DNA from: Burkholderia savannae
GTDB lineage: Bacteria > Pseudomonadota > Gammaproteobacteria > Burkholderiales > Burkholderiaceae
Direction of reading: 5' to 3'
Length of the DNA: 64,000 nucleotides
NCBI RefSeq assembly: GCF_001524445.2
Contig: NZ_CP013417.1
Coordinates: 1,488,001-1,552,000 of the forward strand
Shown here: positions 50,748 through 59,863 of the stretch, piece after piece
Position numbering within the stretch: the first letter of the stretch is position 1
How the letters are laid out: each line of letters opens with the position of its first letter
The notes under the pieces: generated by a model
Databases searched by the model: none
Told to the model about the DNA's origin: nothing
The model's input: only the letters and a program-made list of their open reading frames with translations
Position numbers and translations under genes: made by a program

Positions 50748-50889
50748 GACGTTTCTCCCGTGAGTCGTTCGATGTGCGGCCCGGCACGCGGGGCGCGCGC
50801 ATTCGGCGTTCCCGCGCATGCCTTCTTGAGTGATAGGTATGATGGGCGGCAACTTCAATCGGTATTCGAACGAGAGGAAAGGGGAAGAC

Positions 50890-51777
50890 GTGGACGTGGG
50901 ATTTTGCGGACCGGGATTGATGGGCGCGCCGATGATCCGGCATCTGCTGTCGGCGGGCCATCGGGTGCACGTATGGAACCGCACGCGCGCGAAGGCCGAC
51001 GCGCTCGCCGCGCACGGCGCGCAGGTCGTCGACACGCCGGCCGAGCTTGCCGCGCGCGCGCAGACGGTGATGCTGTGCGTGCTCGACGCGCAGGCAGTCG
51101 GGGAAGTCGTGTTCGGCGCATCCGGCGTGCTCGCGGGCGACGCCGCGGCGCGCGGCGTGCGGCGCATCGTGGATCATTCGAGCATTCCGCCCGCGGCGAC
51201 GCGCGCGTATGCGGCGCGCGCGGCGGCGCTCGGCGCGAGCTGGATCGACGCGCCGGTGTCGGGCGGCGTGCCGGGCGCTCAGGCGGGCACGCTCGCGGTG
51301 ATGGCGGGCGGCCAGCCGGCGGACGTCGACGCGGTGCGCGAGCTGATCGGCGCATACGCATCGCGCGTCACCCATCTCGGCGAAGCGGGCGCGGGGCAGA
51401 CGGCGAAGCTGTGCAATCAGGCGATCGTGACGGCGACCGTCACGGCGATCGCGGAGGCGGTGGGGCTCGCGCAGGCGAGCGGCATCGACGCGTCGCGCCT
51501 CGCCGAGGCGCTCGCGGGCGGCTGGGCGGATTCGGTGCTGCTGCAAACGTTCGTGCCGCGAATGACGAGCGCGGGCCATCCGCCGATCGGCGCGCTGAAG
51601 ACGTTCCAGAAGGACGTCGACGCGATCGCCGACGCGGCGCGCGACGCGGGCGCGGTGATGCCCGTCGCGGCGACGGTCCAGCAAGTGTTGCGGCTCGGCG
51701 CGGCGATGGGGCTTGCGCAGGCCGATTTCGCGGCGTTCATCGATATCGTGCGGCCGCAGGCGAAACGAGGCGAATAG
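50890..51777 (+). CDS. beta-hydroxyacid dehydrogenase (GlxR/HIBADH family)
   Basis: An NAD(P)-dependent reductase of the 3-hydroxyisobutyrate/tartronate semialdehyde family. The GTG at 50890, behind AGGAAAGGGGAA, gives 295 residues beginning [20 protein letters not shown] with the Rossmann GxGxxG variant. The substrate motif [19 protein letters not shown] is near 118-136 and the catalytic lysine is in [11 protein letters not shown] near 174. Near the ureide genes a tartronate semialdehyde (glyoxylate route) substrate is plausible but not shown. Confidence 0.9.
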   Translation: MDVGFCGPGLMGAPMIRHLLSAGHRVHVWNRTRAKADALAAHGAQVVDTPAELAARAQTVMLCVLDAQAVGEVVFGASGVLAGDAAARGVRRIVDHSSIPPAATRAYAARAAALGASWIDAPVSGGVPGAQAGTLAVMAGGQPADVDAVRELIGAYASRVTHLGEAGAGQTAKLCNQAIVTATVTAIAEAVGLAQASGIDASRLAEALAGGWADSVLLQTFVPRMTSAGHPPIGALKTFQKDVDAIADAARDAGAVMPVAATVQQVLRLGAAMGLAQADFAAFIDIVRPQAKRGE

Positions 51778-51876
51778 CGGGGCGAACACGCGCGCCGCGC
51801 GCGGGCGGCAAGGGCGCCGGCGAACATGCGACGCACGCCGCCGCGCGGACCGCGAACCGTTGCGGCCGGATGAAGA

Positions 51877-51903
51877 AACGGGCCGTTTGAAACGGCCCGT
51901 TCT
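51877..51903. terminator. bidirectional terminator
   Basis: Perfect stem AACGGGCCGTT / AACGGCCCGTT with a short loop, between convergent genes. T runs on both sides are short. Confidence 0.75.
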
Positions 51904-51916
51904 AGGTTGGCGAGGG

Positions 51917-52360
51917 TTACAGCGAGCGAGGCGTCGTGTCGCCGGCGTTCGGTTGCCCGATTCCGCTTCGCAGCCCGGCTTTCACGCCCGCACCGAATTC
52001 GGGCAGGATACGCGCTCGCGCGCGGCTCGCGAACACGAGGAAGCCGAATCCGTTCGCTTCGTACCAGTAGCCGCCGTTCTCGAGCCCGTCGAGCGGCTGC
52101 TCGAGCGCGTTGGCGATCGATTCGATGCAGCGCTTGCGCAGCTCGGCGATCGCGGGATACGGCGGCTGCGCGCCGCGCACGCTGCAGAGCAGGACGTCGA
52201 GGCCGGGCAGCACGTGCGCGTAGAGCACGGGCTCGTCCTGCGACCTGGCGCGCGCGATCTTCGTATCGAGCTGCGCGAACGGTTTGGCATGGCGCAGCAC
52301 CGCGAGGAACGATTCCTGGCCGTCTGGTTGCGCGCGTCGGCGTTTTTTCGGGAAGGACAT
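51917..52360 (-). CDS. conserved-looking hypothetical protein
   Basis: A 147-residue soluble protein beginning MSFPKKRRRAQPDGQESFLAVLRHAKPF. A strongly basic N-terminus is followed by an alpha/beta-looking body (VLYAHVLPGLDVLLCSVRGAQPP; YWYEANGFGFLVFASRARARILPEF). I do not recognise a family. GAGGCGAG upstream of the ATG and an AT-rich TATAAA (52444-52449) further upstream suggest it is expressed. A longer start 18 codons upstream is possible. Confidence 0.65.
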   Translation of the reverse strand: MSFPKKRRRAQPDGQESFLAVLRHAKPFAQLDTKIARARSQDEPVLYAHVLPGLDVLLCSVRGAQPPYPAIAELRKRCIESIANALEQPLDGLENGGYWYEANGFGFLVFASRARARILPEFGAGVKAGLRSGIGQPNAGDTTPRSL

Positions 52361-52730
52361 AAACACTCGCCTCAAAAACAATTGCAAGAAATGCGGCATC
52401 CTCATGCGACCCACTCCCGGCTATGTGCGCCGCATGTCGATCTTTTATAGCATACGAAAATGCCGGCTTCACGAAGTTCGCCGATGCGTTTTGCCGTGCG
52501 TCGACCGAACCGGGTGAGAGCCTACGATCGCCAAAGCCAGCGCTTTTTGCGCCTGCACTGTCGTTGAGTCTCCATGATAGACCCGGTAGCGCCGCGCGTG
52601 CGTCAGAACGTCGCAAAAAATGATTCGGGTATTCTCTGCCTCCGCGCGCGACGCACCGCCGAAGACCGTCCGGACGACGAAAAAAAACCCGCGCGAAGGC
52701 GGGCTGTGTTGCGGCTCGCGGCGCGCTCGC
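52361..52730. other. intergenic region with mscL terminator
   Basis: Holds the promoter region of the hypothetical gene (AT-rich near 52440-52460) and the mscL terminator at its far end. No gene is visible in between. Confidence 0.6.
52680..52705 (-). terminator. rho-independent terminator after mscL
   Basis: On the - strand CCCGC and GCGGG enclose a CTTCGC loop and are followed by eight T. It lies 25 bp after the mscL stop. Confidence 0.8.
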
Positions 52731-53162
52731 TCAGCGCTGCTTCAGCGAATCGCGGATCTCGCGCAGCAGCAGCACGTCTTCGGGCGTCGCGGCGGGCGCG
52801 GCTTCTTCGGGCTTGCGCAGCTTGTTGATGAACTTGACCATCAGGAAGATGATGAACGCAAGGATGACGAAGTTGATCAGCACGGTGATGAACGAGCCGT
52901 AGCCGAACGCGGCGACGCCCGCCGCCTGCAGATCCTTGAACGAATCCGGATTGCCCCTGAACGACGCCGGAATCTGGCCGAGCAGCACGAACTTGTTCGA
53001 GAAATCCAGGCCCCCCGTCAGCACGCCGATCACGGGCATGATGAGGTCCTTCACCACCGAGTCGACGATCTTCGAAAACGCTCCGCCGATGATCACGCCG
53101 ACGGCGAGATCCATGACGTTGCCCTTGACGGCGAATTCCTTGAATTCCTTGATGATGCTCAT
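52731..53162 (-). CDS. mscL: MscL, large-conductance mechanosensitive channel
   Basis: MscL opens under high membrane tension to release solutes after osmotic downshock. The 143-residue protein has the amphipathic N-terminus [29 protein letters not shown] with the pore-lining TM1 glycine pattern, a periplasmic loop (about 45-75), TM2 (about 80-103) and a C-terminal helix bundle ([17 protein letters not shown]). Length and motifs are standard. Confidence 0.97.
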   Translation of the reverse strand: MSIIKEFKEFAVKGNVMDLAVGVIIGGAFSKIVDSVVKDLIMPVIGVLTGGLDFSNKFVLLGQIPASFRGNPDSFKDLQAAGVAAFGYGSFITVLINFVILAFIIFLMVKFINKLRKPEEAAPAATPEDVLLLREIRDSLKQR

Positions 53163-53295
53163 GGGCGGCTTGCTCCTGTCGAAAATGGAATAGGGCGTAG
53201 CGCAACGATTCGTTACGGCACGTTGATGGCCGTCATCATAACGAACCCGATCCTTTATCGATAGTTCATCTGAGAAATCTTGACAAAGGGGACCG

Positions 53296-53325
53296 ATAAA
53301 AAAATGGGCCGTCGCCGGCCCATTT
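53296..53325 (-). terminator. terminator after the TPR gene
   Basis: AAATGGGCC and GGCCCATTT surround a six-base loop; on the - strand a seven-base T run follows. It sits 22 bp beyond the TPR gene stop. Confidence 0.85.
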
Positions 53326-53346
53326 CGTCGTTCTAACGGTGCGTCG

Positions 53347-54549
53347 TCAACCGTTGTTGCTCCAGTCGTCGCCATTGCTGCCGAGATCGATGCCGCCGCC
53401 GTCGGAGCCGCCGCTGTCCCAACTGCCGCCCTGGCCGAAGTCGATGCCCGGATCGGCGGCCGCACGGCGCCGCGCTTCGTCGTCGACGATCACGTCGCGC
53501 TCGATCACGCGCTCGCGGCCGTGCGACATCGCCTCGCCGAGCAGCACGCCCGTGAGCAGCCCGCCCATGCCGCCGCCGAAGCCGCCGCCTTGCTGGATCA
53601 CGACGGGCGGCTGCTGTTGCGGCTGCGGCGGATACGGCGAGTAGGGCGGCTGGCCTTGCGCGCCCGTCAGCCGATCGGCTTCCTGAGCGAACACCGAGCC
53701 CGCGCCGCCGGGCGCGCTCGCTGCGGCCGCGTTCGGATCGGGGCGGCCTTCGACGCGCGCCTTCAGGCTCGCGAATTGTTTCTCGAGTTCGTCCAGCCGG
53801 TACGGCGGCGCCGGATTCTGGCCGTTCGACAACGTCTCGACGAGCTCGCGCGCCTGCGCTTCGAGCGCTTCGATCTCGCCGTTGAGCGCGGCGGCGCCGG
53901 GCGCCGTCGACAGCCGCGCGTCGAGCTTGAGCGGGCGCACGTCGTTGAGCACGTCGGTCGCGCGCTTCAGTTGCGCGCGGCGTTCGTCGTCGGCGCGCTT
54001 GTCGTCGGTCGAGCGCGCGCGGCGCAGCGTCCAGCGCAGCACGAGCGCGATCGCGCCGATCACGACTGCGATGCCGATCCACATGCCGGCCGACGGCCCG
54101 CGGTGCGCGGGCGCGGCGGGCGCCGCGGCGAATTGCGATTGCGCCTGGGCCTGGGCCTGCGCTTGCGGCGCGACGAGCATGCCGCCCGACGTCGCCGAGC
54201 GCGAGGTCTGCGCGGCCGTCCGGCGCGCGTCGGCGCGCACGCGCGCTTCCGTCTGCGCGAAGCGCGACGGATCGGTGAACCGCAACTGCGGATCGAGCGA
54301 TTTCGCGCGCTCGATCTGCTCGAGCGCCTCGGCGGGGCGGCCTTCGCGGTCGAGCACCTGGCCGTACAGATAGCGGGCGCGCGCGTTGTCCGGATACGCG
54401 TCGATCACTTGCGAGAGCTGCGCGTCGGCGCGTTGCCAGTTGCCTTGCGCGATCGATTGCTGGATTTGCTGCAGCGACGGCACCGCCACGTTGGCGGCGG
54501 CCGACACGAGAAGCAGCGACAATCCGACGGCTGCGAGAAGCTTTTTCAT
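53347..54549 (-). CDS. membrane-anchored TPR protein with Gly-rich tail
   Basis: A 400-residue envelope protein. A signal peptide or anchor (1-20) is followed by a tetratricopeptide region (about 25-90, [33 protein letters not shown]) and a linker rich in Ala-Gln. Next come a membrane helix (about 150-170, [19 protein letters not shown]), a helical segment (175-260), and a Gly/Pro/Gln-rich tail with a [17 protein letters not shown] stretch. I know of no named family. It lies 113 bp downstream of the PspA-like gene on the same strand, suggesting a shared membrane-stress role. Confidence 0.78.
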   Translation of the reverse strand: MKKLLAAVGLSLLLVSAAANVAVPSLQQIQQSIAQGNWQRADAQLSQVIDAYPDNARARYLYGQVLDREGRPAEALEQIERAKSLDPQLRFTDPSRFAQTEARVRADARRTAAQTSRSATSGGMLVAPQAQAQAQAQSQFAAAPAAPAHRGPSAGMWIGIAVVIGAIALVLRWTLRRARSTDDKRADDERRAQLKRATDVLNDVRPLKLDARLSTAPGAAALNGEIEALEAQARELVETLSNGQNPAPPYRLDELEKQFASLKARVEGRPDPNAAAASAPGGAGSVFAQEADRLTGAQGQPPYSPYPPQPQQQPPVVIQQGGGFGGGMGGLLTGVLLGEAMSHGRERVIERDVIVDDEARRRAAADPGIDFGQGGSWDSGGSDGGGIDLGSNGDDWSNNG

Positions 54550-54662
54550 GATCGGTTCGGGCGCTCGGCCCGTCTCCTTGCGGATTGTCGCGGCGCGGCG
54601 GCGTGCGCGTTCGACGTGCGCCGCCGCCGCGCCGCGAAGCGCCGGCTGGCGTAGCGCCGCCG

Positions 54663-55343
54663 TTATTGCGCCGGCGTGTTCAGTTGCTTTTTCAGCGCTT
54701 CGAGGCGGTCCTCGACGGACGGGCCCTTGTTCAGCGCCGCGAGCTTGTCGTCGAGCGCGCGGCCGCTGTTCGTGTCGGCCGAGTTCAGGCGGGCGTCCGA
54801 GCGCGCGTTCGACAGCGTGACCTTGTCCTCGAGCTTCTGGAAATCCTCGGACAGGTTCTTGCCGCCGATCCCGCCGAGCGCGGTGGCCGCGACGTCCTTC
54901 GCCTGCGCGATTTCCTGCTTCGCCTGCAGGATGTTCGAGCGCGCGTTCAGTTCGTTGCGGCGCGCGCGCATGTCGGCGATCTGGCCTTTGAGCTTGTCGA
55001 CCGACGGCTCGAGCGTCTCGAGCTCGCGCGCGAGCGCGTCGCGCTCGGCCTCGGCGTTCGCCTGCGCGGCGAGCGCTTCGCGCGCGAGGCCTTCGTCGCC
55101 CGACTGCAGCGCGCGTTTCGCGCCGTCTTCATATTTCTTCGCGCGCTCGTCGGCCGTGTCGCGCTTGCTGCGTTGCGTGGCGACCTGCGCCTCGATCTCG
55201 ATCAGCGAGTTTTCCGCGCGGCCGATGCTGTCGTCGAGCTCCCGCACGATCTGCCGCGCGTCGCGCGACGGATCTTGCACCGAGTCCGCCGCGTCGTTCA
55301 GCAGACCTTTGATCGTGCGCGAAATAGAGTCGAAAAGCGACAT
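54663..55343 (-). CDS. PspA/IM30 family protein
   Basis: A 226-residue almost wholly helical protein that aligns with PspA/IM30 (ESCRT-III-like) proteins: MSLFDSISRTIKGLLNDAADSVQDPSRDARQIVRELDDSI at the start, then long heptad-like helices (about 40-160). PspA proteins bind stressed inner membrane. No PspF or PspBC homologue is nearby, so regulation differs from the enteric psp operon. It is followed by the TPR membrane protein gene. Confidence 0.88.
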   Translation of the reverse strand: MSLFDSISRTIKGLLNDAADSVQDPSRDARQIVRELDDSIGRAENSLIEIEAQVATQRSKRDTADERAKKYEDGAKRALQSGDEGLAREALAAQANAEAERDALARELETLEPSVDKLKGQIADMRARRNELNARSNILQAKQEIAQAKDVAATALGGIGGKNLSEDFQKLEDKVTLSNARSDARLNSADTNSGRALDDKLAALNKGPSVEDRLEALKKQLNTPAQ

Positions 55344-55865
55344 GGATTCCTCCGTAAGTAATGAACGATGCGCGCGCCGCGCATCGCGTGCGATGCTTCG
55401 CCGTGGCGCGGGCGGTCGGCGTCGGCGGATATTACACCACCGGTTCGCTTAAACACCGCTTAAAACCGCGTGAACGCGGGCTCGCACGGGCGGCGCGCAT
55501 GCCGCCCGCCGCGACCGAAAATGCGGGCGGGCGGCGAAAATTTCCAGTGCGCCGCGCGCAAATTTCTCGCGTGCGCGCCTTTCAAAACGAAAGCCGGCGG
55601 CGCACGGCATGCCGTCTTCATCATAGGAGCGTTCGCGGCCCGCGACGGTGCGCGGCGCAACGAATTGGAGGATTTTTTACAAAAAATCGTGAAGAGCGCC
55701 CGTCGATTTCATTAAAATGCGCTGTCACGCTGCGGACCGGACGCCGTATGGACCAACGCGCGCCGGGAGCCGTCGACGTGATACGCTCCACGACGCTACG
55801 TCCACCGATTCCACGCACGCGCCCCGCGCGCGTTCGCGGCGCGCCTCGTGCGCTGCCCATCCGAC
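55344..55865. other. divergent region between the PspA-like and PBP genes
   Basis: Non-coding 522 bp. It has two CGCTTAAA direct repeats exactly 11 bp apart (55446-55453 and 55457-55464), an AT-rich palindrome GATTTTTT/AAAAAATC (55671-55688) and a -10-like TAAAAT (55713-55718) for the PBP gene. Confidence 0.65.
55671..55718 (+). promoter_or_regulatory. candidate promoter/operator of the PBP gene
   Basis: The palindrome GATTTTTT-AC-AAAAAATC (55671-55688) stands 24 bp before a -10-like TAAAAT (55713-55718); the -35 box is poor, which could mean an activator is needed. The leader to the ATG would be about 140 bases. Confidence 0.45.
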
Positions 55866-58385
55866 ATGCCTATTATCAAACGACCGCCTTCCTCCCGCGC
55901 CACGAACGAGCACCATTATTCGCTACGACGTTCGCCCGCCGGCGCCTATTACACCGACGACACCGATGAAGACGACGACCGCGCGCAGCGCCGCACGAGC
56001 GGCGGCTCGCGCACGTTCGGCTCGCGCGTCGCGCTGTGGTTCGTCGGGCTGTTCGCGACGCTTCTCGCCGTCGGCGCGCTGGTCGTCGGCTATGCGCTCG
56101 TCGTGATGGGGCCGCAACTGCCGTCGCTCGACGCGCTCACGAACTATCAGCCGAAGGTGCCGCTGCGCGTGTACAGCGCGGACCACGTGCTGCTCGGCGA
56201 GTTCGGCGAGGAGCGCCGCAGCCTCGTGCGCTTCGCGGACATCCCCGACGTGATGAAGAAGTCGGTGCTCGCGATCGAGGACTACCGCTTCTACGAGCAC
56301 GGCGGCGTCGATTTTCTCGGCATTCTGCGCGCGGGCGTCGCCGACATCCTGCACGGCGGCGCGCGGCAGGGCGCGAGCACGATCACGATGCAGGTCGCGC
56401 GCAACTTCTTCCTGTCGAGCGAGAAGACTTACACGCGCAAGATCTACGAGATGCTGCTCGCGTACAAGATCGAGCGCGCGCTCACGAAGGACCAGATCCT
56501 CGAGCTGTACATGAACCAGATCTATCTGGGCCAGCGCGCGTACGGCTTCGCGGCCGCCGCGCGCGTGTACTTCGGCAAGGACCTGAAGGACGTGACGCTC
56601 GCCGAGGCGGCGATGCTCGCGGGGCTGCCGAAGGCGCCGTCCGCGTATAACCCGATCGTCAATCCGAAGCGCGCGAAGGTGCGTCAGGAATACATCCTGA
56701 AGCGGATGCTCGAGATCGGCTACATCACGCAGCAGCAGTACGACCAGGCGGTGAAGGAGGAGATCCGCGTGCGCACGCCGGGCAACCAGTACGCGGTGCA
56801 CGGCGAGTACGTCGCCGAAATGGTGCGGCAGATGATGTACGCGCAGTACAAGGACGAGACCTACACGCGCGGCCTGACGGTCACGACGACGATCAACGCG
56901 GCCGACCAGGAAGCCGCGTACCAGGCGGTGCGCCGCGGGATCATGGACTACGAGCGCCGCCACGGCTATCGCGGGCCGGAGGGCTTCGTCGCGCTGCCGC
57001 CCGCGGGCGACGAGCGCGACGAGGCGATCGACGATGCGCTCGCCGATCATCCGGACAACGGGGACTTGCAATCGGCCGTCGTGCTCGCCGCGTCGCCGAC
57101 GGCGCTCGAGGTGCAGTTCGTCGGCGGCGCGACGACGACGATCAACGGCGCGGGGCTGCGTTTCGCGGCGGGCGCGTTGAGCGCGCGCGCGTCGGCGGCG
57201 CTGAAGATCAAGCCGGGCTCGATCGTGCGCGTGATGAAGGACGCGAGAAGCGCATGGCAGATCGTGCAGCTGCCGCAGGTCGAGGGCGCGCTCGTCGCGA
57301 TCGCGCCGCAGGACGGCGCGATTCGCTCGCTCGTCGGCGGCTTCGATTTCAACAAGAGCAAGTTCAACCACGTGACGCAGGCGTGGCGGCAGCCGGGCTC
57401 GAGCTTCAAGCCGTTCATCTATTCGGCGTCGCTCGAAAAGGGCCTCGGGCCCGCGACGATCATCAACGACGCGCCGCTGTATTTCCCGCCGAGCGTGCCG
57501 GGCGGCCAGCCGTGGGAGCCGAAGGACGACGACCAGCCGGACGGCCCGATGCCGATGCGCACCGCGCTGCAGCGCTCGAAAAACCTCGTGTCGATCCGGA
57601 TTCTCGCGTCGATCGGCACGTCGTACGCGCAGGACTACGTGACGCAGCGCTTCGGCTTCGATCCCGCGAAGACGCCGCCGTATCTGCCGATGGCGCTCGG
57701 CGCGGGCCTCGTCACGCCGCTGCAGCTCGCGGCCGGCTACGCGGTGTTCGCCAACGGCGGCTACAAGGTCGATCCGTATCTGATCGCCGAAGTCGACGAC
57801 GCTCGCGGCCAGGCGCTGCAGAAGGCGCAGCCTGTCGCCGCCGGCGCGAACGCGACGCGCACGATCGACGCGCGCAACGCGTACGTGATGAACAGCCTGC
57901 TGCACACCGTCGCGACGGCGGGCACGGGCGCGGGCACGAACGCGCTCGGCCGCGGCGACCTGCAGGGCAAGACGGGTACGACGAACGACGCGAAGGACGG
58001 CTGGTTCGCGGGCTATCAGCAATCGCTCGTCGCGGTCGCGTGGATGGGCTTCGATCAGCCGAAGAGCCTCGGCAGCCGCGAATTCGGCGCGCAGCTCGCG
58101 TTGCCGATCTGGGTGAACTACATGCGCACCGCGCTTTCCGGCGCGCCCGAGCAGCAGATGGCGATGCCCGACGGGCTGACGACGATCGACGGCGAGCTGT
58201 ACTACGCGGATCGCACGCCGGGCGCGGGCTTCGTCGCGAGCGTCGACTTCAACCCGGCCGCGAGCCCGACCGTGAGCGCGAACGACGCGCTCGGCTCGGC
58301 GGGCGCCGGGGGCCTGACGCCGCCGCCCGTGACGCCGGAGGAGAAGCGGCAGATCATCGACATGTTCGAAGGCAACAAGCCTTGA
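55866..58385 (+). CDS. class A penicillin-binding protein (PBP1A family)
   Basis: A bifunctional peptidoglycan synthase of 839 residues. A cytoplasmic tail (1-50) and membrane anchor (about 55-80) precede the GT51 glycosyltransferase (about 105-285, with VLAIEDYRFYEHGGVD and QGASTITMQVARNFFLS). An OB-like insert and the transpeptidase (about 465-770) follow, with SSFK nucleophile in QPGSSFKPF near 515, SKN in RSKNLV near 573 and KTGTTN near 698. Start at ATG 55866; an upstream ATG at 55848 is possible. Burkholderia usually encode several class A PBPs, so I leave the symbol blank. Confidence 0.95.
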   Translation: MPIIKRPPSSRATNEHHYSLRRSPAGAYYTDDTDEDDDRAQRRTSGGSRTFGSRVALWFVGLFATLLAVGALVVGYALVVMGPQLPSLDALTNYQPKVPLRVYSADHVLLGEFGEERRSLVRFADIPDVMKKSVLAIEDYRFYEHGGVDFLGILRAGVADILHGGARQGASTITMQVARNFFLSSEKTYTRKIYEMLLAYKIERALTKDQILELYMNQIYLGQRAYGFAAAARVYFGKDLKDVTLAEAAMLAGLPKAPSAYNPIVNPKRAKVRQEYILKRMLEIGYITQQQYDQAVKEEIRVRTPGNQYAVHGEYVAEMVRQMMYAQYKDETYTRGLTVTTTINAADQEAAYQAVRRGIMDYERRHGYRGPEGFVALPPAGDERDEAIDDALADHPDNGDLQSAVVLAASPTALEVQFVGGATTTINGAGLRFAAGALSARASAALKIKPGSIVRVMKDARSAWQIVQLPQVEGALVAIAPQDGAIRSLVGGFDFNKSKFNHVTQAWRQPGSSFKPFIYSASLEKGLGPATIINDAPLYFPPSVPGGQPWEPKDDDQPDGPMPMRTALQRSKNLVSIRILASIGTSYAQDYVTQRFGFDPAKTPPYLPMALGAGLVTPLQLAAGYAVFANGGYKVDPYLIAEVDDARGQALQKAQPVAAGANATRTIDARNAYVMNSLLHTVATAGTGAGTNALGRGDLQGKTGTTNDAKDGWFAGYQQSLVAVAWMGFDQPKSLGSREFGAQLALPIWVNYMRTALSGAPEQQMAMPDGLTTIDGELYYADRTPGAGFVASVDFNPAASPTVSANDALGSAGAGGLTPPPVTPEEKRQIIDMFEGNKP

Positions 58386-58407
58386 GCGCGGGTCGATCGC
58401 ATGACGA

Positions 58408-58435
58408 AACGGGCGCCGGCGCGCCCGTTTTTTTT
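58408..58435 (+). terminator. rho-independent terminator after the PBP gene
   Basis: AACGGGCGC and GCGCCCGTT pair perfectly around CGGC, followed by at least six T. Confidence 0.92.
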
Positions 58436-58635
58436 GTCGATGCGATTCGCTGGCGGTTTCGTTCGCGGCGGTGCGGCGTGGTCGCGTGCGAGGCTGGCGC
58501 GCATGTGGGCGGTTTCGCGGCGGCGCGCGGCGGCGTTTGCGCTGACGGCTTCGCCGAGCGGCAGGGCCGGTAGATGCGCGGGCGCGCGACGCGCTCGATG
58601 CGGCGCGTTTGCGAGACCGGGGGCTTCGTGTTAAG

Positions 58636-58756
58636 TCGAATGCTTCGAATGCTTCGAATGCTTCGAATGCTTCGAATGCTTCGAATGCTTCGAATGCTTC
58701 GAATGCTTCGAATGCTTCGAATGCTTCGAATGCTTCGAATGCTTCGAATGCTTCGA
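58636..58756. repeat. 9-bp tandem repeat, 13.4 copies
   Basis: Thirteen perfect TCGAATGCT units plus TCGA. Each unit creates a TTCGAA palindrome with its neighbour. Because the unit is a multiple of three, all six frames stay open through it (Ala-Ser-Asn or Arg-Met-Leu repeats), but no real gene starts or ends around it. Confidence 0.97.
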
Positions 58757-58882
58757 GCGGTGCGACACGATTTTGGCGGCGGCGTTCGAGCGATCCGCAC
58801 GAAACGACTTGCGGGGAATGATGCGCGCGATGCGAAGCGTTCAGAACGGCATATTCAAAGCGAAGCGTTCCGAGCGTCGCAT

Positions 58883-59338
58883 TCAGAACGACGCGCAAAC
58901 CCGCGTCAACACGAGCCCAACCGATTGCTGACGAAACTGCTCGACGTACGCGCGGCGGATCGCGGCAAGGCTGTCGAGCGTCGCGGGCGAGTCGGCGGCG
59001 ATGATACGGATCACGAAGCTTGCCTCGCGCACGATGCCGAGCGTTGCGCGATCGCGCCATTGGCCGTGCGTGTCCCACGTCGTGAGCCCGTCGGGAAAGC
59101 GCGGCGTGACGACGTCGGCGACGAAGCGCTCGCGCTGCGCGTCGGTGACGGAGCCGTGGCCGGCGATGTCGCGGCCGAACAGCAGATCCGCCTGCAACTC
59201 GCGCGTGCCGCCCGCTTGCGTGCAGCGCGCGTCGCTTGCGACCGGTTGCGGCGCCGTCGCGCAGCCGGGCAGCGCGGCGACGGCGACGGCGGCGATCAGC
59301 GCGATGCCGCCGATCCATGTCGAATGAAAAGCTGGCAT
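58883..59338 (-). CDS. DUF3574 lipoprotein
   Basis: A 151-residue exported protein. The ATG at 59338 gives a signal peptide ending in the lipobox LPGC near residue 24. The DUF3574 core follows: LQADLLFGRDIAGHGSVTDAQRERFVADVVTPRFPDGLTTWDTHGQWRD, then IVREASFVI and the end SVGLVLTRVCASF, which carries a second cysteine. The function is unknown. Upstream by 37 bp lies a 6-bp repeat tract that could alter transcription. Confidence 0.88.
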   Translation of the reverse strand: MPAFHSTWIGGIALIAAVAVAALPGCATAPQPVASDARCTQAGGTRELQADLLFGRDIAGHGSVTDAQRERFVADVVTPRFPDGLTTWDTHGQWRDRATLGIVREASFVIRIIAADSPATLDSLAAIRRAYVEQFRQQSVGLVLTRVCASF

Positions 59339-59375
59339 CGTTGACCCTCGTCGATTATCGTGGTTGATCGACCGT

Positions 59376-59447
59376 GCAACCGCAACCGCAACCGCAACCG
59401 CAACCGCAACCGCAACCGCAACCGCAACCGCAACCGCAACCGCAACC
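59376..59447. repeat. (GCAACC)12 tandem repeat upstream of the DUF3574 lipoprotein gene
   Basis: Twelve perfect 6-bp units. The array ends 37 bp before the ATG of the - strand lipoprotein gene, so it lies in or next to that promoter. A GATAAT hexamer (-10-like, - strand) lies between array and start codon. Confidence 0.97.
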
Positions 59448-59520
59448 GCACGCTTGCGGCGCACGTCGCGTCAGCGCGCCGCCGCGTGCGTGAGCACCGA
59501 TTCAAAGCACTGCTCGCTCA

Positions 59521-59863
59521 AGCACTTACGCAGTTGTCCGGCCGCTTATCAACAAGCCTGTCAACACGATCTGTGGAAAACGCGGCGCGCGGCTCGGCGT
59601 TCGGGCGATGCGAATCGATCGTGCAACGTGTCGCGCCGAGGCGGGCGATCCGAATCGGATCAAGCGGTTAGCACCGCTGCCCCATGCTTATCAACAGCCC
59701 TTTCAACAAAAACTGGGGATAACCGCGCCACGCGGCGGGCCTGTCGGGCAGGCCCGCGACGCATTTCGCGGCGCTTCCCGAAAACGTCGCGCGATCAACG
59801 CGTTAGCGCGCTTGTCCGCGGCTTTTCAACATGCTCTTCAACACGAACTGGGGATAACCGGCG
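59521..59863. repeat. three degenerate direct repeats with DnaA-box-like words
   Basis: Copies at about 59521-59584, 59661-59727 and 59795-59863 share the order TTRTCAACA (59546, 59688; TTTTCAACA at 59823), then TCAACA about 14 bases later, then CTGTGGAAAA or CTGGGGATAACC. The spacing between copies is 142 and 135 bp. The last copy touches the stop codon of the dehydratase gene. TTATCAACA and TGTGGAAAA are one or two changes from the DnaA consensus TTATNCACA. Confidence 0.7.

Larger units (their letters stand above)
58386..58882. other. region between PBP and DUF3574 genes with 9-bp VNTR
   Basis: Contains the PBP terminator and a 13-copy repeat; the rest shows no gene. Confidence 0.7.
59339..59863. 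other. region upstream of the DUF3574 gene with repeats
   Basis: Holds (GCAACC)12 and three degenerate direct repeats with DnaA-box-like words, plus a hairpin at 59735-59757. No gene is visible. Confidence 0.7.

Noticed and set aside
55923..59318. Very long antisense open frame across the PBP gene and the 9-bp repeat
   Set aside because: It stays open only because of GC bias and the in-phase repeat; the product is Arg-rich with an (Glu-Ala-Phe)n block and no known fold.
59521..59863. A true replication origin
   Set aside because: DnaA-like words are imperfect, no AT-rich unwinding region is present and no replication genes are nearby; kept only as a repeat element.
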